Shown: positions 13,001-28,000, counted from the first letter of the stretch. The stretch: DNA of 64,000 bases from Crocodylus rhombifer (GCA_038503035.1 JAVSML010025171.1:4606-68605), one strand, 5' to 3'. Made by a program: numbers and translations. Notes: a model not told the origin generated them from the sequence alone.

Positions 13001-16000
13001 GCACCTTGAATTGCCACCAGTTGTGAACCGTTACCCATTCATTGTCACCAGAGGGCACCAGTGCCCTGCCAGTAAGTACATGGGCCTTGTACAAGCTGCC
13101 TAAAGCAATGCAAACTGTCAGTTCCTACATAGTCCTGTTAGATGCAAAGCCAGACGACTGACAGTCACCACCTTGTGTGGCCCACGTGTTCTGGGAGATG
13201 TAGATAAGATCTGACAGCCCCCACCCTCTTCCCAGGCCCACACACACATGTGTAGACACACACCCCACTCCCACGGGCTGCCTGTTGTTTTCTGTCCATT
13301 GAAGTCAACACGTGACGGGTTAAAAAATAAAAGCAAATGGACTCAGATGACACCAGGCAGGCTGCCCTTGGGCATAGGGGTGTGTGTGTGTGACTAATTT
13401 CAGTTCTGCCCGTAGGGTTATCTTGAAATTATGGACGAGTTCAGAGCTGCCAGGCAGTCCCTGCCAGATGCATCCCATTTTCCCATCAGTTCAGGGCAGG
13501 TATTCCATCATGCCAATTGCTGACTCATGATCATGACCCTGTCCTTGCTCAATGAATGCCGGGATTGATAAGGATGGGCACCATTCTGTGGCTTGGGGTT
13601 CTTGGTTCCCTGCTATCTGAAGGTTGTAAATCTGAGTCCTGCTTCTGAGCCATCTTGCCTGCACCCCCAAGCCTTAATGGAGATGCAGAGGGTATAAAAA
13701 CCTCTTCGTTTCATAGGGAATGCCAGGTTATGATGCACACTTAAGCAATATTTTCAGGTGGGTGTTTAATGCTGATGAAACTGCAGCCTTGGTATAACGT
13801 GTATAAGCCCCTGTATGTGGCAGGTATGCATGTGTGTGCCATATATTGTTCCAAGTATAAGTCACCCCCCCCTTTTTTATTACTACCTCAAAAAGAGCCA
13901 TAAAAACTGCTCTCAACTTATACACAGAGTTGACCTATAATTGGGCTCGTGACACCAAGGCAATAATCACATCAGCACCTTCATAGATGCATTGAACATA
14001 TGAGTGCAGACTATTGTCATATTTGGGGAAACAAAAGTTTTTCTTGAATCTGGAAATGTGGTGCTGACTTACACACAGGGTCATCCTGTCATCAGAGCAG
14101 TACAGTATATTTCATACTCGTGTGCATGTGGGGCTGTGGAAGAAAGAGGGGGGCAAAATTATTTAGTAGCGATTACCAGAACAAGGGGTATATATGTGAT
14201 GCATTTGTTGTGCTGGCAGTGTTGGCTCATAGTTAACGTTGGGGTCAAGACTCCTGGGCCTGCCACTGATCTGCTGTGTGATCGTAGGCAAGTCACTTTC
14301 CTTCTCTCTGTCTCGGTGTTCACAGCGATGAAAGGAGAATAATGATATTGGCCCTCTTCAGAGGAGGGGGGAAAGGGTTGCTGTTCAAAAGCATCATGAA
14401 ATGTACCCCTGAAAGGAGCTGTAGAAGGAAAAATGTAGCTGATATAAAACAGTACGGATTGGTGGAGTGACTCTGACTTTGCCAGCTGAGGCTTTGGCCC
14501 AATGTACGCACCTCTTGAGAAATCATGGAAGGGGCCGCAAGAGGGCGTCTCGTCCAACCCCTTGCTAAGGACATGAGTGTCCCTGTCTTAACTCTCTCAG
14601 CTTCCACTGACAGATCCCAGAGCCGCTTTAGGTGATCTGGTCTGTGCTCACCCACCCGCATAGTTAGACAGCCCTTCCTAAGCTCCAGCCAGACTCTGTC
14701 TGTGTACAGTTTTCATATAAGGCCAGTTCCTAGGCCAGTGTATTTCTGAGAGGTGACCACAGAGTGGATACTTAGTGTTCCACGGACTACTCCAGGTCTT
14801 AGCACTTGCTGGGTATATTCAGGCATCCTCTCGGTTTGTACCTCTGTAACATCATCTCTAGTCATATTCCCTTTGGCACAGATCTGAACAAAACAACACC
14901 CCAATCCTATAATAACCCACACATCTGCTCCCACCTCTGCAGGCGCCTGCTGGCTCATTTCCACTGCATCTCCTGCGACAGACCCCTGGACATGGTGGTG
15001 CCTGGCCCGTAAGTCCAAGATCCTTTTACCAGCGGTGGGGATCTGAGTATGGACTGGCAGAACTGTTTGTCTCCAGAGTGTGCTGGCCCTTTTCCTGCTT
15101 GGGGCTGATGGATGGTCACTGCTGGTGGATTTCTTGAGTTCCCTGTGGTGATGGGGGAGATGATGAGGATGGGAATGGAAAAAACAGTGGTACTGGGTGC
15201 ACCCCTTCCATACCCTCCACATGCAGCGTGGGTATTGCTGTATGCCCTGTCACAACAGAACTAGCGGTCTGACTCCCAGGGGCATTTTTGAAGCAGGTTT
15301 GAAGGGGTGTGGGGCCAGGCTATTTTCTGTACCATCTCAGGTGTCATCTTAAGTCAGTTTCTGGCTTTTGCTGTGCAGAAAACCCTTCCCAGAGGGATAT
15401 GATGCAATAATTAGATTCATTAAAGGTCACTTAGAGGAACTGCCTTGCCTGATCCAAGCACCAGGTTCCCAGGAGTGGTTTGGACTCACTAAGCATGTCT
15501 ACACATGCATGTACTGTATAGTAAGTTACTGCGCAGTAAGCGGGTTTTAGACTGGTGTCTACACGTGTAGCTGTTACAGTGCAGTAATGTTGTGTGTGCA
15601 CTGACTTGGGAGTAAAGTTACTCCCAGGTCAGTCTACACAGAGTTACTGTGTAGTAAGGTGTCTACACATGCCTTGCTGTGCAGTAACTACTCAGGAGTA
15701 AATTTGCTACCTATATCATGTAGGTAACAAATTTACTCCCGAGTCAGCGTAAGTTACCATAGTTAGTGTGCAGTACAGGTGTGCACATATAGACACGCAC
15801 CCGTACTGCACAGTAAGTTTTGGTTACAGTGCAGTAATTGTGCATGTGTAGATGTGCCCATTAGCTGCAGAAAGAATTGCACCACCTTGCTGTGCTGGCC
15901 CAAGCGCAGTGCAGGAAACCAGGCATAATCTGTGTTCCCCTCCTAGTTCTGCCACTGACCCGCTTGTGTTTCCCTGGGCCAGTCACTTGACCTCTCCATG

Positions 16001-19000
16001 TTCCTGACCATCCAAGAAGAGGATAATATTTTCCTGGTTAATGAGTTAATGATTTGTGCAGAGCATGGCTAATGGAAAGTGCAATAAAAATGAACCGTGA
16101 AGTAACAAGACCCAGGTGCTTGGCCCTTCCCTGGTCCTTCCTGAACTACTCACTGGGTGGTGCTAGCTTGAAATCCACATGATAGCTTTATTCCACCCAT
16201 GGGCAGGGATCCAGTGGTACAGAGCTCTAAGCTCTAACTGCCACAGTTTGTCCACTGCTACAATCGAACAGGCGCTGCAGTGGGATAGCAGGGCAGATGG
16301 TCAGCAGAATGCCATATGCATCAGATCTCCTCGTCCAGACACCTATGATTTGCATTTCTGCACTTGGGAGAGGTGTGGGCAAGGCCCAGGAATGGGGAAG
16401 GAGGGTGTGACTTGGTAGACCAGATAATCCCAAACCCCCTTTGACCTCCCCATATTCTGTATTTTGGCATAGCATAGGCACAAACTGCTCTAACTTGAGC
16501 TGTGCAGAAGGCAGGGCACTCGCCGAGTTCCCCAGCCTGCCCCTGCCCTTGCCTCTGATCCATTCCCTGTTCTTACAGGCCCTTTTTCGAACTTCTCCAC
16601 GGGCAAGTGTTGGCGCAGGAGATTTTCTCAGGAGGCCGTTTCTACCCCATCACAGCAGCACTGGGGATTGGGCATAACTGAGAATTGAGCCCAAAGTCTC
16701 TGGGCCAGCAGGGGTTAGAATCTGTTGCTAGACCAGACCCACAGGATTTACAGCCCAATAAATTTCTCCAAGAGCAGTAAGGGCAGAGAGCAGAATTACA
16801 TCTGCAATACCAGACAGATTTCCTCCTTGCCAGGTGGTTCTCCCAGCTGTTTTGGCATCCCTTGCTGGAAAGCAGCCATCCCAGCATGAGACTGCTCGGG
16901 ACCCACTTCAAGGATGGAGCCTGCCATCTCCCTCCTCGGCAGTTGCCAACCCTGGACCATGCCAGGCAGTGGATTTAAAGACCAGGCACATTATTGTTCT
17001 CCCCTGACTCCTTTGCATTTGGCTCCACCAGGACCATCACACGCATCCCCTCTGTGCCAATGCTGCCGACTCACCGCTCTGTCCGGCCCTACACTGTCTA
17101 CGAGCTGGAGCAAGTCAGGCAGCAGTGCCGCAGGTATAGTGTACTCAGGGGCAAGGGATTTCCCTCTATTGTTGCACTTCCCAGGCAGTCACTTGCAGTG
17201 TGGAGATAGGGAGGAGAGTGGGTGAGATGCTACTGCTAGTTGCAGATGCCTACATCAACCAGGTAGGTTGCAAGATGGGGATGGGGCCCCTCCCGGAGCA
17301 GCCCTCCATTTCCATCTGCCACAGCATTAGAGACATGTAGGGCTCTCCCCACCTCCACTTCTCTGGGGCTCAAGGTCTCCTCTTCTAGGGGGAGCATTGC
17401 CTGTGTACCTTCTTGGATGTGCTGATGTACCACTGATCTTTGCCAGCCCAATGAATGGCACTCCAGTGCCTTCTTGAAGAACAGCACCCTTATCCCTTCA
17501 CCTGGGAAGGCACTTTTCCTGGGGGAATTTATTTACAGACTATTGAAAACTGTCTGTGGGCCAGAGCGTTACCTAGGTGTTTAAATCACAGCCCTGAGAG
17601 TTATGGTAACTTACAGAAGTGCCTGCACTGCAGGAGTTTGTGTCCCAAGTCCTGCACCAGCTTATGCTGGGATTGGTGTGAACTCTTGGCTGGATTCTCC
17701 AGGAGCCTTTTCTTGGATTCCTTCAAAGCTGGGGTCAGGAATCCAGAGGGAACAACTTAGTTCATTACATCAAGAAACCCCATTGATCTCCTAAGAGGTT
17801 GCATTGGGGTAAGCCAGAGCAGAGTTTGGCCCTGTTAGATACTTGCAAGGGGTCAGCTGGCCCTTCCCGCCAAGCCCATGCCCAATCCCAAGGGAAACTT
17901 TTTAAATACTTTCATGTATGACAATAATGTGTTGCAGGCACATCCTAGCCCCAGACTCGGTGAACCCACCCTGTTTCCCTTGACTGGGAGAGACCGCAAC
18001 ACTTCTTGCACGGCTGAGAGAACCACATTGGCCCATGGGCAGCGAGTGCTGTGGGTCCAGCAGGCATGGTGCCCTCAGGAGGGCAAGTAGCCTAAGCAGC
18101 TGCTCTAGGGAGAAGCCTCATCACAGAGCATGAACCCTGCAGCATGAAGTAACCTCATGCTCCCCAGAGGGTTCTGCTATAGGGTGGGAGGTTTACTGGC
18201 AGGGCTGAGTGGGGGAGGCCTCTCATAAGGTGAGGACCATGGTGTCCAGCACTATGAAGAGGTGGCCAGTGCAACTCCCAAATGGTGCTTGTGGGCAGTG
18301 CCTGCTGCCCTGTCTTCCAGGAGCAGCTCATTGGCAAGGCTCAGCCTCTCTCCTGGTGCCTTAGCCCTGCTTAACGATGTGATTTCTCCTTTCCTTCCCC
18401 CTCTCTGGCTCTGTCTCCCCCAGCCTGAGGTTAGGAGCTGTCCTCTCGCCTCATGCTGATGGGCTCCTGCTGGAGAAGAGCACGGGCCTGGGCGGGCTGC
18501 ACAGCGTCCACTCCAAGATGCTGATGGATATAGAGAAGGTGCAAACCCACTATGGGGGCACGGCGAGGGCCAGCAGTCAGATGATCAGGGAGCTGCTGCA
18601 GTCACAGTGTCACAGCCTGGGCCACTATCACCAACGGTAGGACAGCAGGTCTGAGCCAGGGGCGCTTGCCCAGGGGCTGAGGTCAGAGCGTGGCCCAGGG
18701 CCCAGGAGAACTGCAGAAAAGGGACCATGATGCCAACTCTCAGCAGAGAGCTTCAGGTCCAGGGCAGTCCTCAGCCCCATCTCAGTCGGTATATTCTGTA
18801 GAGCCTGTTAATGAGTGAGGCTCAGGCCCCCCTCCCAGCTTGCTGAGCATAGCCTTCCCCCATCCTGACTGACACAGGGGGCCCAGTCCTAGAGTCTTCT
18901 GATTCTCCTTATGGCTGCCAACTGTTTGCCATCCCTGCATCCACTATGGCTGAGCAGGCATCTTGCTTGGAGATGCAGCTGGTGAAGGGCTCATGTTGCT

Positions 19001-22000
19001 CTCTTTCTCCTCTTCCCCAACACCTCTAAGGTGTCTCCTCCACCCCTAGTGTATGATACAGCCTTGGGGCAGAGAGGAGGAAAGGGTTGTGATCAACATG
19101 TGGTAGGAGACAGGCAGAGGCTCGGCAAAGCAAGCAACGCACAGCCAGGGACCTATGTCTCTCTGTGCCTCACAGGCACACAGGGCTTAGCTAGCTGGTC
19201 CAGCATCTTGTCTCCAGCATTTGCAAATACCAGAGGCTCCAAAGCACCCTGTAATGGCAGAGGACAGAACAGCCTGCCCTGGGTGCAAGGTTGGCCTAAC
19301 CCACCATTAGTCAGAAGTTGGCGTCTGCCCCTGAAGCACAACACTTAGTGCATCTCTCCCGGGGAGGCACCCGCTGAGTATGGTGGACGTGGGGCCCGAT
19401 CTGACCAGAGGGGATATGTCATGGGAGGAAGGCAGAGTGCTGGCTCGAGACATGCACTCAGCATTTGAGGGTCCATAGCAACGACTCTTCATGCTCAAAC
19501 TGGCCTTTGGACTGCAGAAGTGTTCAACACACTGAGGAGCTGCTTGATCTGAGCCATGTTGAGGCCAATTCTCTAGCTGTTGTCATGGTAGCCACTCACT
19601 TCAGCCAACAAAGCTCTTTGCGAGGAAACCTCAGTGGTTTCACTGCTGGCTTTGTATTCCAGTGGGTCAGATCCTTCTCAAGACTCACCCCCTTGCTCCC
19701 TCCCCTGCCCCACAGGGACAGCAGTAATCATTAAAACCAGTATAGAGTAGACCACAGCAGCTTCAAAGAGACAGCGCAGGGCAGAGGAATGACATCCAGC
19801 AAAGGGGATCTTGGCTTCCCCTGCTGCCAGTCCTCTCCATGCAGCCATCTGTCATTTCCTTGGAGCTGCTGGCTACCTGTCACTGTGCATCACTGCTGGC
19901 GCTAGGGCTGGGGACCTCCCTTCACTGCCTGGCCGGGCCCCTGAGCCTCTGTCTTTGGGCTGGATGCCTCCCTGCTCTCTGGAAGTCTGTTGTACCCTTC
20001 TCTTTGAAACCTGTTTGTGTGTATACGTTTCCCTTTGTCTGCCATTCGGCAGCCAGGCTGACCCTTCTCCCTGTAAAGTTGGTGGCTCTGTGGATTAGTA
20101 CAATGGACTTCTCCCCACTGGAGATCTGGCCTCAAGTTTCTCAGGCACAATGATAAAAAAGGCTGGGCTCATCTTCTCCTTGTTTGGGCCTCCTCAAGAA
20201 AGTTTGACCTTGTAAAGCGTTGAGCTGCCTCAGTTTCTCTCAGTGTTAGTGGGATTAAGCCCAAAACCTCCCCGCACTGTGGAGGAGCAGGAGGAAGTGA
20301 GGGTCTCATTTGGGTCTGGGGACCCTTTTTCCTAACTCATGTTTTCTAAAGAGATCATGAAAGGTTTGTTTCCCTCTTCTTTCTCCTTAGAAAGATCGGG
20401 AACATCCAGTCTGCTTTTTTCTGGAGGATTTATTATACGAACTGGGAGCTTTCTCAGCTCATAAATGACAGGGTAGTGGAAAGGACTGGACCTTTAACAA
20501 GGATCACCCTTCTCCCAAGGGTTCTTGGGCATTTGAGTTAAATACCTGCCAAAACATTTGGCATGGAATTTTAAAGCAGCTGGACAAAAGCCACTTCCCC
20601 TCTCAATCACTCTGGTGTGGTTTGCTGGCAGGGTCTTACCAGGCTTTTAGCTTTCCATTGGGATTTTTGGGAAGGGAAAATGGGATAAGTGAAACACCGT
20701 GGTCTAGTTTAGTAAAGATGGAGGATATTTTTTTTGTTGCCAGGCTCTCTTTGTATACGCTAAAGCCAGCACAAAAGGTCACATGCCCAGCCCTGTCCCC
20801 TGCAGGCCACTCTTGATGTTAAGGGGTTGGTAGAAGGAGCCCTGTGATACTTTGAGGACTCGCAGTCCAGTGGTGAAGAGAAAGCCTTTGCTCTGGTAGC
20901 CAGCTGGGCTTCACAGGGTGGCCTGCAGGGTTCTCTGCCATTTCGCTTGCTGAGTCTGCAATGTTGCCTTCCTACAGTGACAAGATGGCAGAGATGGAGT
21001 GTGGCTACCTGTCCGTACCTCGGCATTGTGGTGGCAGCCACACCATCACCTACCCCTACAGGCGCTACACACGTCTGCAGCAGATTGCCCATTGCGTGCC
21101 AGGGCACCCAGGGGAGACAACTATGCTGGCAGTGATGAAGGTAACAGTGACTACAGCGGTAGGGAGAGAGGCCAGGAACAGTGGTGGCCTATTACAGTAT
21201 TATCCCTGCATTCCCTCTCTGCAACCCCCTTTTTCCTGCCAGTGCTTCCTTACCACATAAATCAGCTTGCCAAAAAGCCCAGCCTGCCTGCTGTGGCCCT
21301 TGGTTCATCTGTCTTTGCTGAGCTTGTACATTGCTGCTTCTTGAGAGACTTTGCCCTTACTAGCATGACCACCCTGCTCCTAGGCTGTGGGAGACAGATC
21401 CCTGATCTGATGATCTTAATAACAGCCCACTTCCACACCCACTATTCCCTGCAAGGACTGGGACAGAGAGAGACTGAGAGGGAAATACCACATGCGCTAG
21501 TCTCCTGTTCCAAAAGGGACACGAGAGCGCGCCCCACCAACCCTAAGGGCTCCTGCATGATGTCCTAATAGTGCCCATTTCCTGGCATCTGTCATGGGCA
21601 GTTTCCTTTCTGTTCTTCCTGCTCCCTACAGAGGTTTCAGCCCTGGACTTGAAATGCAGGCCCGATGTTAGAAGTAGCTAGAAGAGGAAAGCAAGGCTGA
21701 AACAATCTGTCTGGACTCACTGGCTCCAAACTCCTTTAGATGCTTTGAAAGTACACTGATGTTGTCATCCCCACCCCTGAAAATCAGTTGGATGTAGTTA
21801 CCTTTGGAAAAACATACCCTGGGTTTTAGCTTCAGCAATGTAAATCCAAAATAACTCCCTGGACTTTTTTAGCTTATCAGAAGGGAAAGGCATTCTATAA
21901 AGTACAGTTCAGGTGGTGCTTATGGAGTACCTGCTCTGGAGTGATCTCTAACGGAGGCACTCATGCATGTATCCAGAACAACACTCCTTCTTCCACAGAC

Positions 22001-25000
22001 CCAAGCACACCGTTACATTTTGTCTGGGACGGTGGCTGGTGGTACTCCTATAAGCAGACTAGGTGCTATTTTGAACCAAGGCAGGGTACATCACCCTGTT
22101 TCTCAGTACAAAGGTACTGCTGTGAAGAGCATGTATACAAGGAGGATGAGGCTTTTTTTAAGTGTAGAGCCCTGCTCTGGAAAGTGACTGTATAAACACA
22201 GCCCCTGCTTCCTCAGCAGATCTGCCCTCTGGATGTGTGCGGAGTCAGATCTGCTGATGATAGCAACAGAAACAGGATGTTACTCCTGTTCGTCCCATGG
22301 AGCCAGCACAACCCCAGTCGCATGAGCTGAATTCTATTTTTGTCTCGCATATCGTCAGCTCGACAGTTTGCTGAGTCCTGATGGAGGAACTGGTTGAGCT
22401 GGAAAGAACCCAACTTGACTCTTGGATCCCTGGATAAGTTTGCTGGGCTAGTGGTTAAAGAAGCCACCGATTTGCATATAAAATGATTGGATCAGATACA
22501 GAGTTGCTACAGGTGTGTGTACACTGCAAACTCCAGCATGGGGTAGAGGTATCTAGAGCTGGCTCTGAATGACTAGGAGTCCTGACTGCAGCTGACTAGG
22601 ATCCTCAGACTGTGATGTTCTCACCGGTCACTTGTCTATAGAGAACCCCACAGTCACGTTTTATGGAGGATGTTAGGTGAATGACCCCAGAGAAGAATGT
22701 TCCCCCTTGTTCATCCCACCCAGCCTGTTTTCAGGGAGTTTCACTGCTCCTCATTTAAAGAGGAGGCATTTGGAAACCAATCCATGCCGCCTCCCCCACA
22801 CTGCCCAAGGCTGACATTAACCACTGGCACCATTGTCTTTTCCTTCTTTGCATTTCCTCCACAGCATGGCGAGGTGGATATCCTGGGCCTAGATGGACAC
22901 ATCTACAAGGGGCGGATGGAAACAAAGCTACCGTCCATTTCAGGGAAGAATGGTAAGGTACTTGCTAAGGTACCTGTTTTCTCTAGGAGGGTTTGGCTGG
23001 AGAAACCAGCATGTCTCACCTGCACTTGCCTGATGGGTTATGTAGGATTGGGTGGAGCTTTGACCACCTAACTTTGATCTTCACCTGTTAGTAGTGGAAT
23101 GTAGCTGGTTCTGCATTATGCTGCAGGGAGAGGAATATGGGATTAGATCGGAGAGAATGTCCTCTCCTTCCCCCAAAGCTAATCAGGTGTGCAGCTGGTA
23201 CCCAGGGCCCCTGTCTCCCTAAGGTCCATAGATTCATAGATGTAGGGTCGGAAGGGACTTTGTAGATCTTCTAGTCCGACCCCCTACCCTGGGCAGGAGA
23301 GAAAACTGGACTCAAATGACCCCAGCTAGGTAAACTTCAAGCCTCCTCTTAAAGACCCCCAAGGTAGGAGCCAGCACCACTTCTCTTGGAAGTTGGTTCC
23401 AGATCCTAACCGCCCTAACTGTGGAGTAGTGCCTTCTAATATCTAGTCTAAACCTACCCTCTAACAACTTATGGCCGTTATTCCTTGTTACTCCAGGAGG
23501 CACTCAGGGAAACAAGATCTCTCCCAATCTCAGCTGGTTCCCCCTTTGTAAGTTTATAGATGGCCACTAGATCCCCTTCAGCATTCTCTTGTGAAGGCTG
23601 AACAGGTTAAGGTCCCATAGCCTCTCTTTGTGAGGTCTGCTCTGCTGTCCCCGGATCATGCGAGTGGCCTCCTCCAGACCCTCTCCATGCTGTGCACATC
23701 CCTCCTGAAGTGCGGCGCCCAGAACTAGATGCAGTGCTCCAGCTGCGGCCCAACCAGTGTCACATAGAGGGGGAGGATCACCTCCTTGGCCCTGCTTGTG
23801 ATGCATCTGTGGATGCACAACAAGGTACAGGTAGCCCTACTGACCATGTTCTCGCATTGTCGGCCCATGTTCATCTTGGAGTCAATAATGACTCCAAGAT
23901 CTCTTTCTGCCACCGTGCTTTTGAGAAGGGAGTTCCCCAGCCTGTAGGTATGCTGCTGGTTCCTACTACCTAAGTGCAGCACCCTGCACTTGTCAGTATT
24001 GAGTCCCATCCTATTTTCATTTGCCCACCCCTGTGACCTGTCCAGGTTCTGCTGTAATCTGTTCTTCCCTTTTAGCATGCCCAACTCACCACAAATCTTG
24101 GTGTCGTCTGTGAATTTAAACAGGCTGCTCTTCATCCCCTCTTCCAAGTCGCTAATAAAGAAATTGAACAATGTGGGCCCGAGGACCGAGCCCTGGGGGA
24201 CCCCACTGCCCACTTCCCTCCAGGTCGAATATGACCCGTCCACCACTACTCTCTGAGTACAACCCCTCAGCCAATTTGCAGTCCATCTGACTGTGGGCAT
24301 CAATGCTACAGTTGCCTAGCTTTTTACTGAGAATGGGGTGGGAGACGGTGTCAAAGGCCTTCCTGAAGTCCAGAAAGACTACGTCCACCATGACACCTGT
24401 GTCCAATGCTTTTGTGACCCAACTGTAGAAAGCAATCAGGTTGGTCTGACAGGACCTGCCCCTAATGAAACCGTGCTGGTTGCCCATGAGCATCATCCCT
24501 GATGCTGTCCCATAATAGAAGTGCTCCTTGATAATCTTCTCAAAGAGCTTCCCCAGGATTGGAGTAAGCCTAACGGGCCTATAGTTACTCAGGTCCTCCC
24601 TCATCCCTTTTTTTGAAGATGGGGACCACATTGGCCTTCTTCCAGTTGTCTGGCACCTGGCCAGAGCACCACGAGTGCTCGTAAAGCTGTGCCAGGGGCC
24701 CCGTGATAACCCATGCCAATTCCCTCAACACCCTGGGGTGGAGAGCATCTGGACCTGCTGATTTGAACACATCCAGCCCCTCCAGAAGTTCCCTAACTCA
24801 GTCCTCCCTGAGCCTAGGCCTGGCAGAGTTTTTCCTGAGTCCATCCTGAATCTCGGTAGGAGAGTCCCGGTCCCTGCACAAGAAAATGGAAGCAAAGAAA
24901 TTGTTAAAGAGGTCTGCATTCTCCTCTGGTGCAACCACCAGATTGCCAAGCATATCCTGCAGGGGCCCCATGTTACCCAGAGCCTTCTTCATACTCCCTG

Positions 25001-28000
25001 TGTATTTAAAAAAGGACTTTTTGTTATCCTTGATGCTAGCCCTAGTTCCGTATCTGCCTTAGTTTTCCTAATAGCCCTGCTACAGACCCAAGTGGTGGAA
25101 GTATACTCCTCTTTGGGGCTAGCCCCTCCCTTCCACTGGGTGTGCACCTCCTGGGTGTCCTTATGTGACCTCTCCATCACCACAATATCTGACCACCTGA
25201 TGCTAATGGCTCTAGCCTTACAAAACTGTCAGGTAGGGCAGTGCTGTTAGCCCCATTGTACAGATGGAAACTGGGTAACAAGATAAGGGACTTGCCCAGT
25301 TGCACAAGAAAACAGTGGCAAAGGAGGATACTGAGCCTCCCAAACCCAAAGTCAGCCTGGCACCCAGTGAGCTACCCCTCCTCTTGTTTCCACAGAAGGA
25401 ACCTGCAGCTGTCTCCCCAACCCTGCAATACTGTTTGAATGACAGTTTGGGGAATGGTGTGTAATCTCTAGGACTGCTGTGGTGCTGGACTGGAAGAAGG
25501 CTGAACTGTTGGGTAGTTCACATCCCATGTCCAGCCAGAGATGGGTGTCTGGCAGCTCTAGCCCATGTCCTGTGCACAGAGCACAAGGCTATTCTTGTCC
25601 TACTCCAGTTCTGGGTGCAAGGGGAGGCAGTGACACAGGGCCCCCAGTGCCCTGGGACTTCCTACTGTGATGCAATAACTCTTTTTTGTTCCTCTAACCT
25701 ATCCTTTAGATGTTGCCCCCCAGCTTCCACTCACACCCAATCCCCTATAAGTATGGGCCCTACTGTTCCCTGCAGGCCACTTAAACGACCACTCCCAAAT
25801 TAGGCAACTTTTCAGCATAAGCAAGAGCACGTGGAGCTGTGGAGATGCAACGAGGGCACTGTGGGGTGGCTGCAAGGGTCTGTAAGGCCATGGCATAGCC
25901 ACTGCATCAGACTGAAGCACGCAGCCGAATCAGTTAAGCACTGCATCAAGCCGTGTGAGGTAACCAAGTGGTGAGGGCACCTCTGTGTGTCACCCCCCTT
26001 TCAAAACAATTGCCAGGTCATGGCAGGAGCCTGAATGAACCTGCCCTTTCCTTTCAATGCCAAGAGCTCATCTGCTCTCTGGAAGACTGTTGGTTACATA
26101 AGAAAGCGCCTGAGACTGACAGTGGTGGTGGAGGTGCAAAACAATGCGGGCATGTTCAGATTTGCACACAGGTCTCCAGAAGGGAGAGCCATTCCCATCT
26201 CGCAGGGAGCCCTGTGGAGGGAAAGGAGAGAAAAAGCCCCCTCAGAGTCTGGCAAGATCTGAGGAGAAACCTTACCCCATGCAATCGCCCTGACAAAAAC
26301 GAGATGGAAACCCAAGTCCTGTTTCTGTCTCTGCCACAGGCTCCCATGTGATGGTGGGCATATCACATGGCCTGGGTTGCAGTTCCACATCTGCAAACTG
26401 GGCATAACTGGAAGTGGGGGTAGGGGGATTATGAGACTGGATTTATTGATGCATGTAGCGTGGTTTAAGATCCTTAGCTGAAGCATGCTGTGAGAGGGCA
26501 AAGCATTTCTGAGGCACAGATTAAGCTCCTCACTGAGCTTCCTGCTCCCTAGTGCTGAGCATTACTAAGCTAATCACATGGCAGTGTATTTCTTCCCTTG
26601 TTTTGGGAACTCTTCTATTCTGCATGTGGGTATGTGCATTGTGATCTGCTACTTCACATTCCTCTGGGGCCGCTGGTCTGTGAGGAAGGTTTCCTTTATC
26701 TGGCTGGATGCATTGGAGATTCACAGACACATCCCCCCATGGGAAGTCCTTTTGGTCTCCAGGCTCATTGACTTGCATGGTGTTTCTTCAGGTTCATGGG
26801 GTGGTGTTTCAGTCTGGGGTGGAAGCCCTAAGGTTAACACCCATGTCAGATCTTCCTGGCTGTCCAGCGGGGGTGGAAACCTCTGCTTAAATGAGTCCAA
26901 TCTTGTGCATCTTGAAGAACCATTGGAGTCTTCATGTGTTTCCCACCAGGTCCTTTGAAAACCAAATCCAAGCTCTCCCAATCCTCCTTCCAGAAGCAGT
27001 CGACAGTCACGGACATGGACAGCTTCCCAGCACGCCCTCAGAGTGCCAAGCTGTCTTCCCTCAGTAACACAGGTATGCCCACGGCACTGAGCTGTAGATG
27101 GTGCCCACTGGTGAGAACACCTTCCTGAGGGTGTGGGCCATAGAAACATCCCCTGTCTTCATAAGTGTCCCAGCAGACATCTCCCCACTCCAAGTCTGGT
27201 AATGTTAAGGGACTCAAGCAGTCTGCTTTGGGGTTTTCAGGGGAAATCCCCCCTCGTTAGGTTCATTACCATAGGACCCAGGAATTAGTTGTTATCCACA
27301 GCAGAAGTAGCCAGCAGACGGGACATGAACTATAGAACAAGCCCTCTGCTCAGAGCAGGGCCAGTGCTGCTGCCTTTTGTCATGGCTAATGTTCAAAGCC
27401 CCAGCGGGATGTTGTCTTGCTTTCTGAAGCCAAACAGTGTATGGGGACCGGGGTCTCAGTGGGGAGGGGCAAGGAGGAAATCACTGGAACACATTTGCCC
27501 TTGGCCTGCATCAGGACGAGAAGGCTTCATGTGGTTTGGCCTGCCACATTCCCTTCTCCCAGCCCCCGCCATGCAGGTGACTATATCACCAAGCCGCACA
27601 TGGGTCCTTCAGCTCTCCCACCTCCGATGGGGGACCTGCATGTTGGACCAGCGGCAGACAGGACTCTACAGTGCCCTGGGGACAGCATCAAGGCCCAGCT
27701 CCTCAATAGGGCAGTCCCTGTGCAGAAGGGCCCATTGGGCTGCTTCAGTCCATTGTGACCTGGGGTCACGCTGCCCTCTGGCTCCAACCCTAGCCTTGCA
27801 GGGGCTGCTCAAAGAGATAAGGAAACAGAACATGAAGAGAACAGTGTGCTCCCCTTTCCAGCTGCTGGGCCTTCCCTGCCGCCACTCCACACTGCAGCAA
27901 AGGGCAGCACCTGAAGGGAGAAGGAGAAAAGACCAGGTCTTGATTCCAAGCCTCTTAAGGATGCTGGGGAGATGATGACCAGTACAGCGGCATGCGCTAA

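Noticed and set aside
16578..16640. Possible extra QRICH2 exon after the acceptor-like ttcttacag
   Set aside because: No donor of the right phase, and exons J and K already join in frame with the expected family sequence.
20999..21568. 189-codon frame overlapping QRICH2 exon M
   Set aside because: It is a shifted frame of a conserved exon that runs into the intron. The exon M frame carries the family signature.
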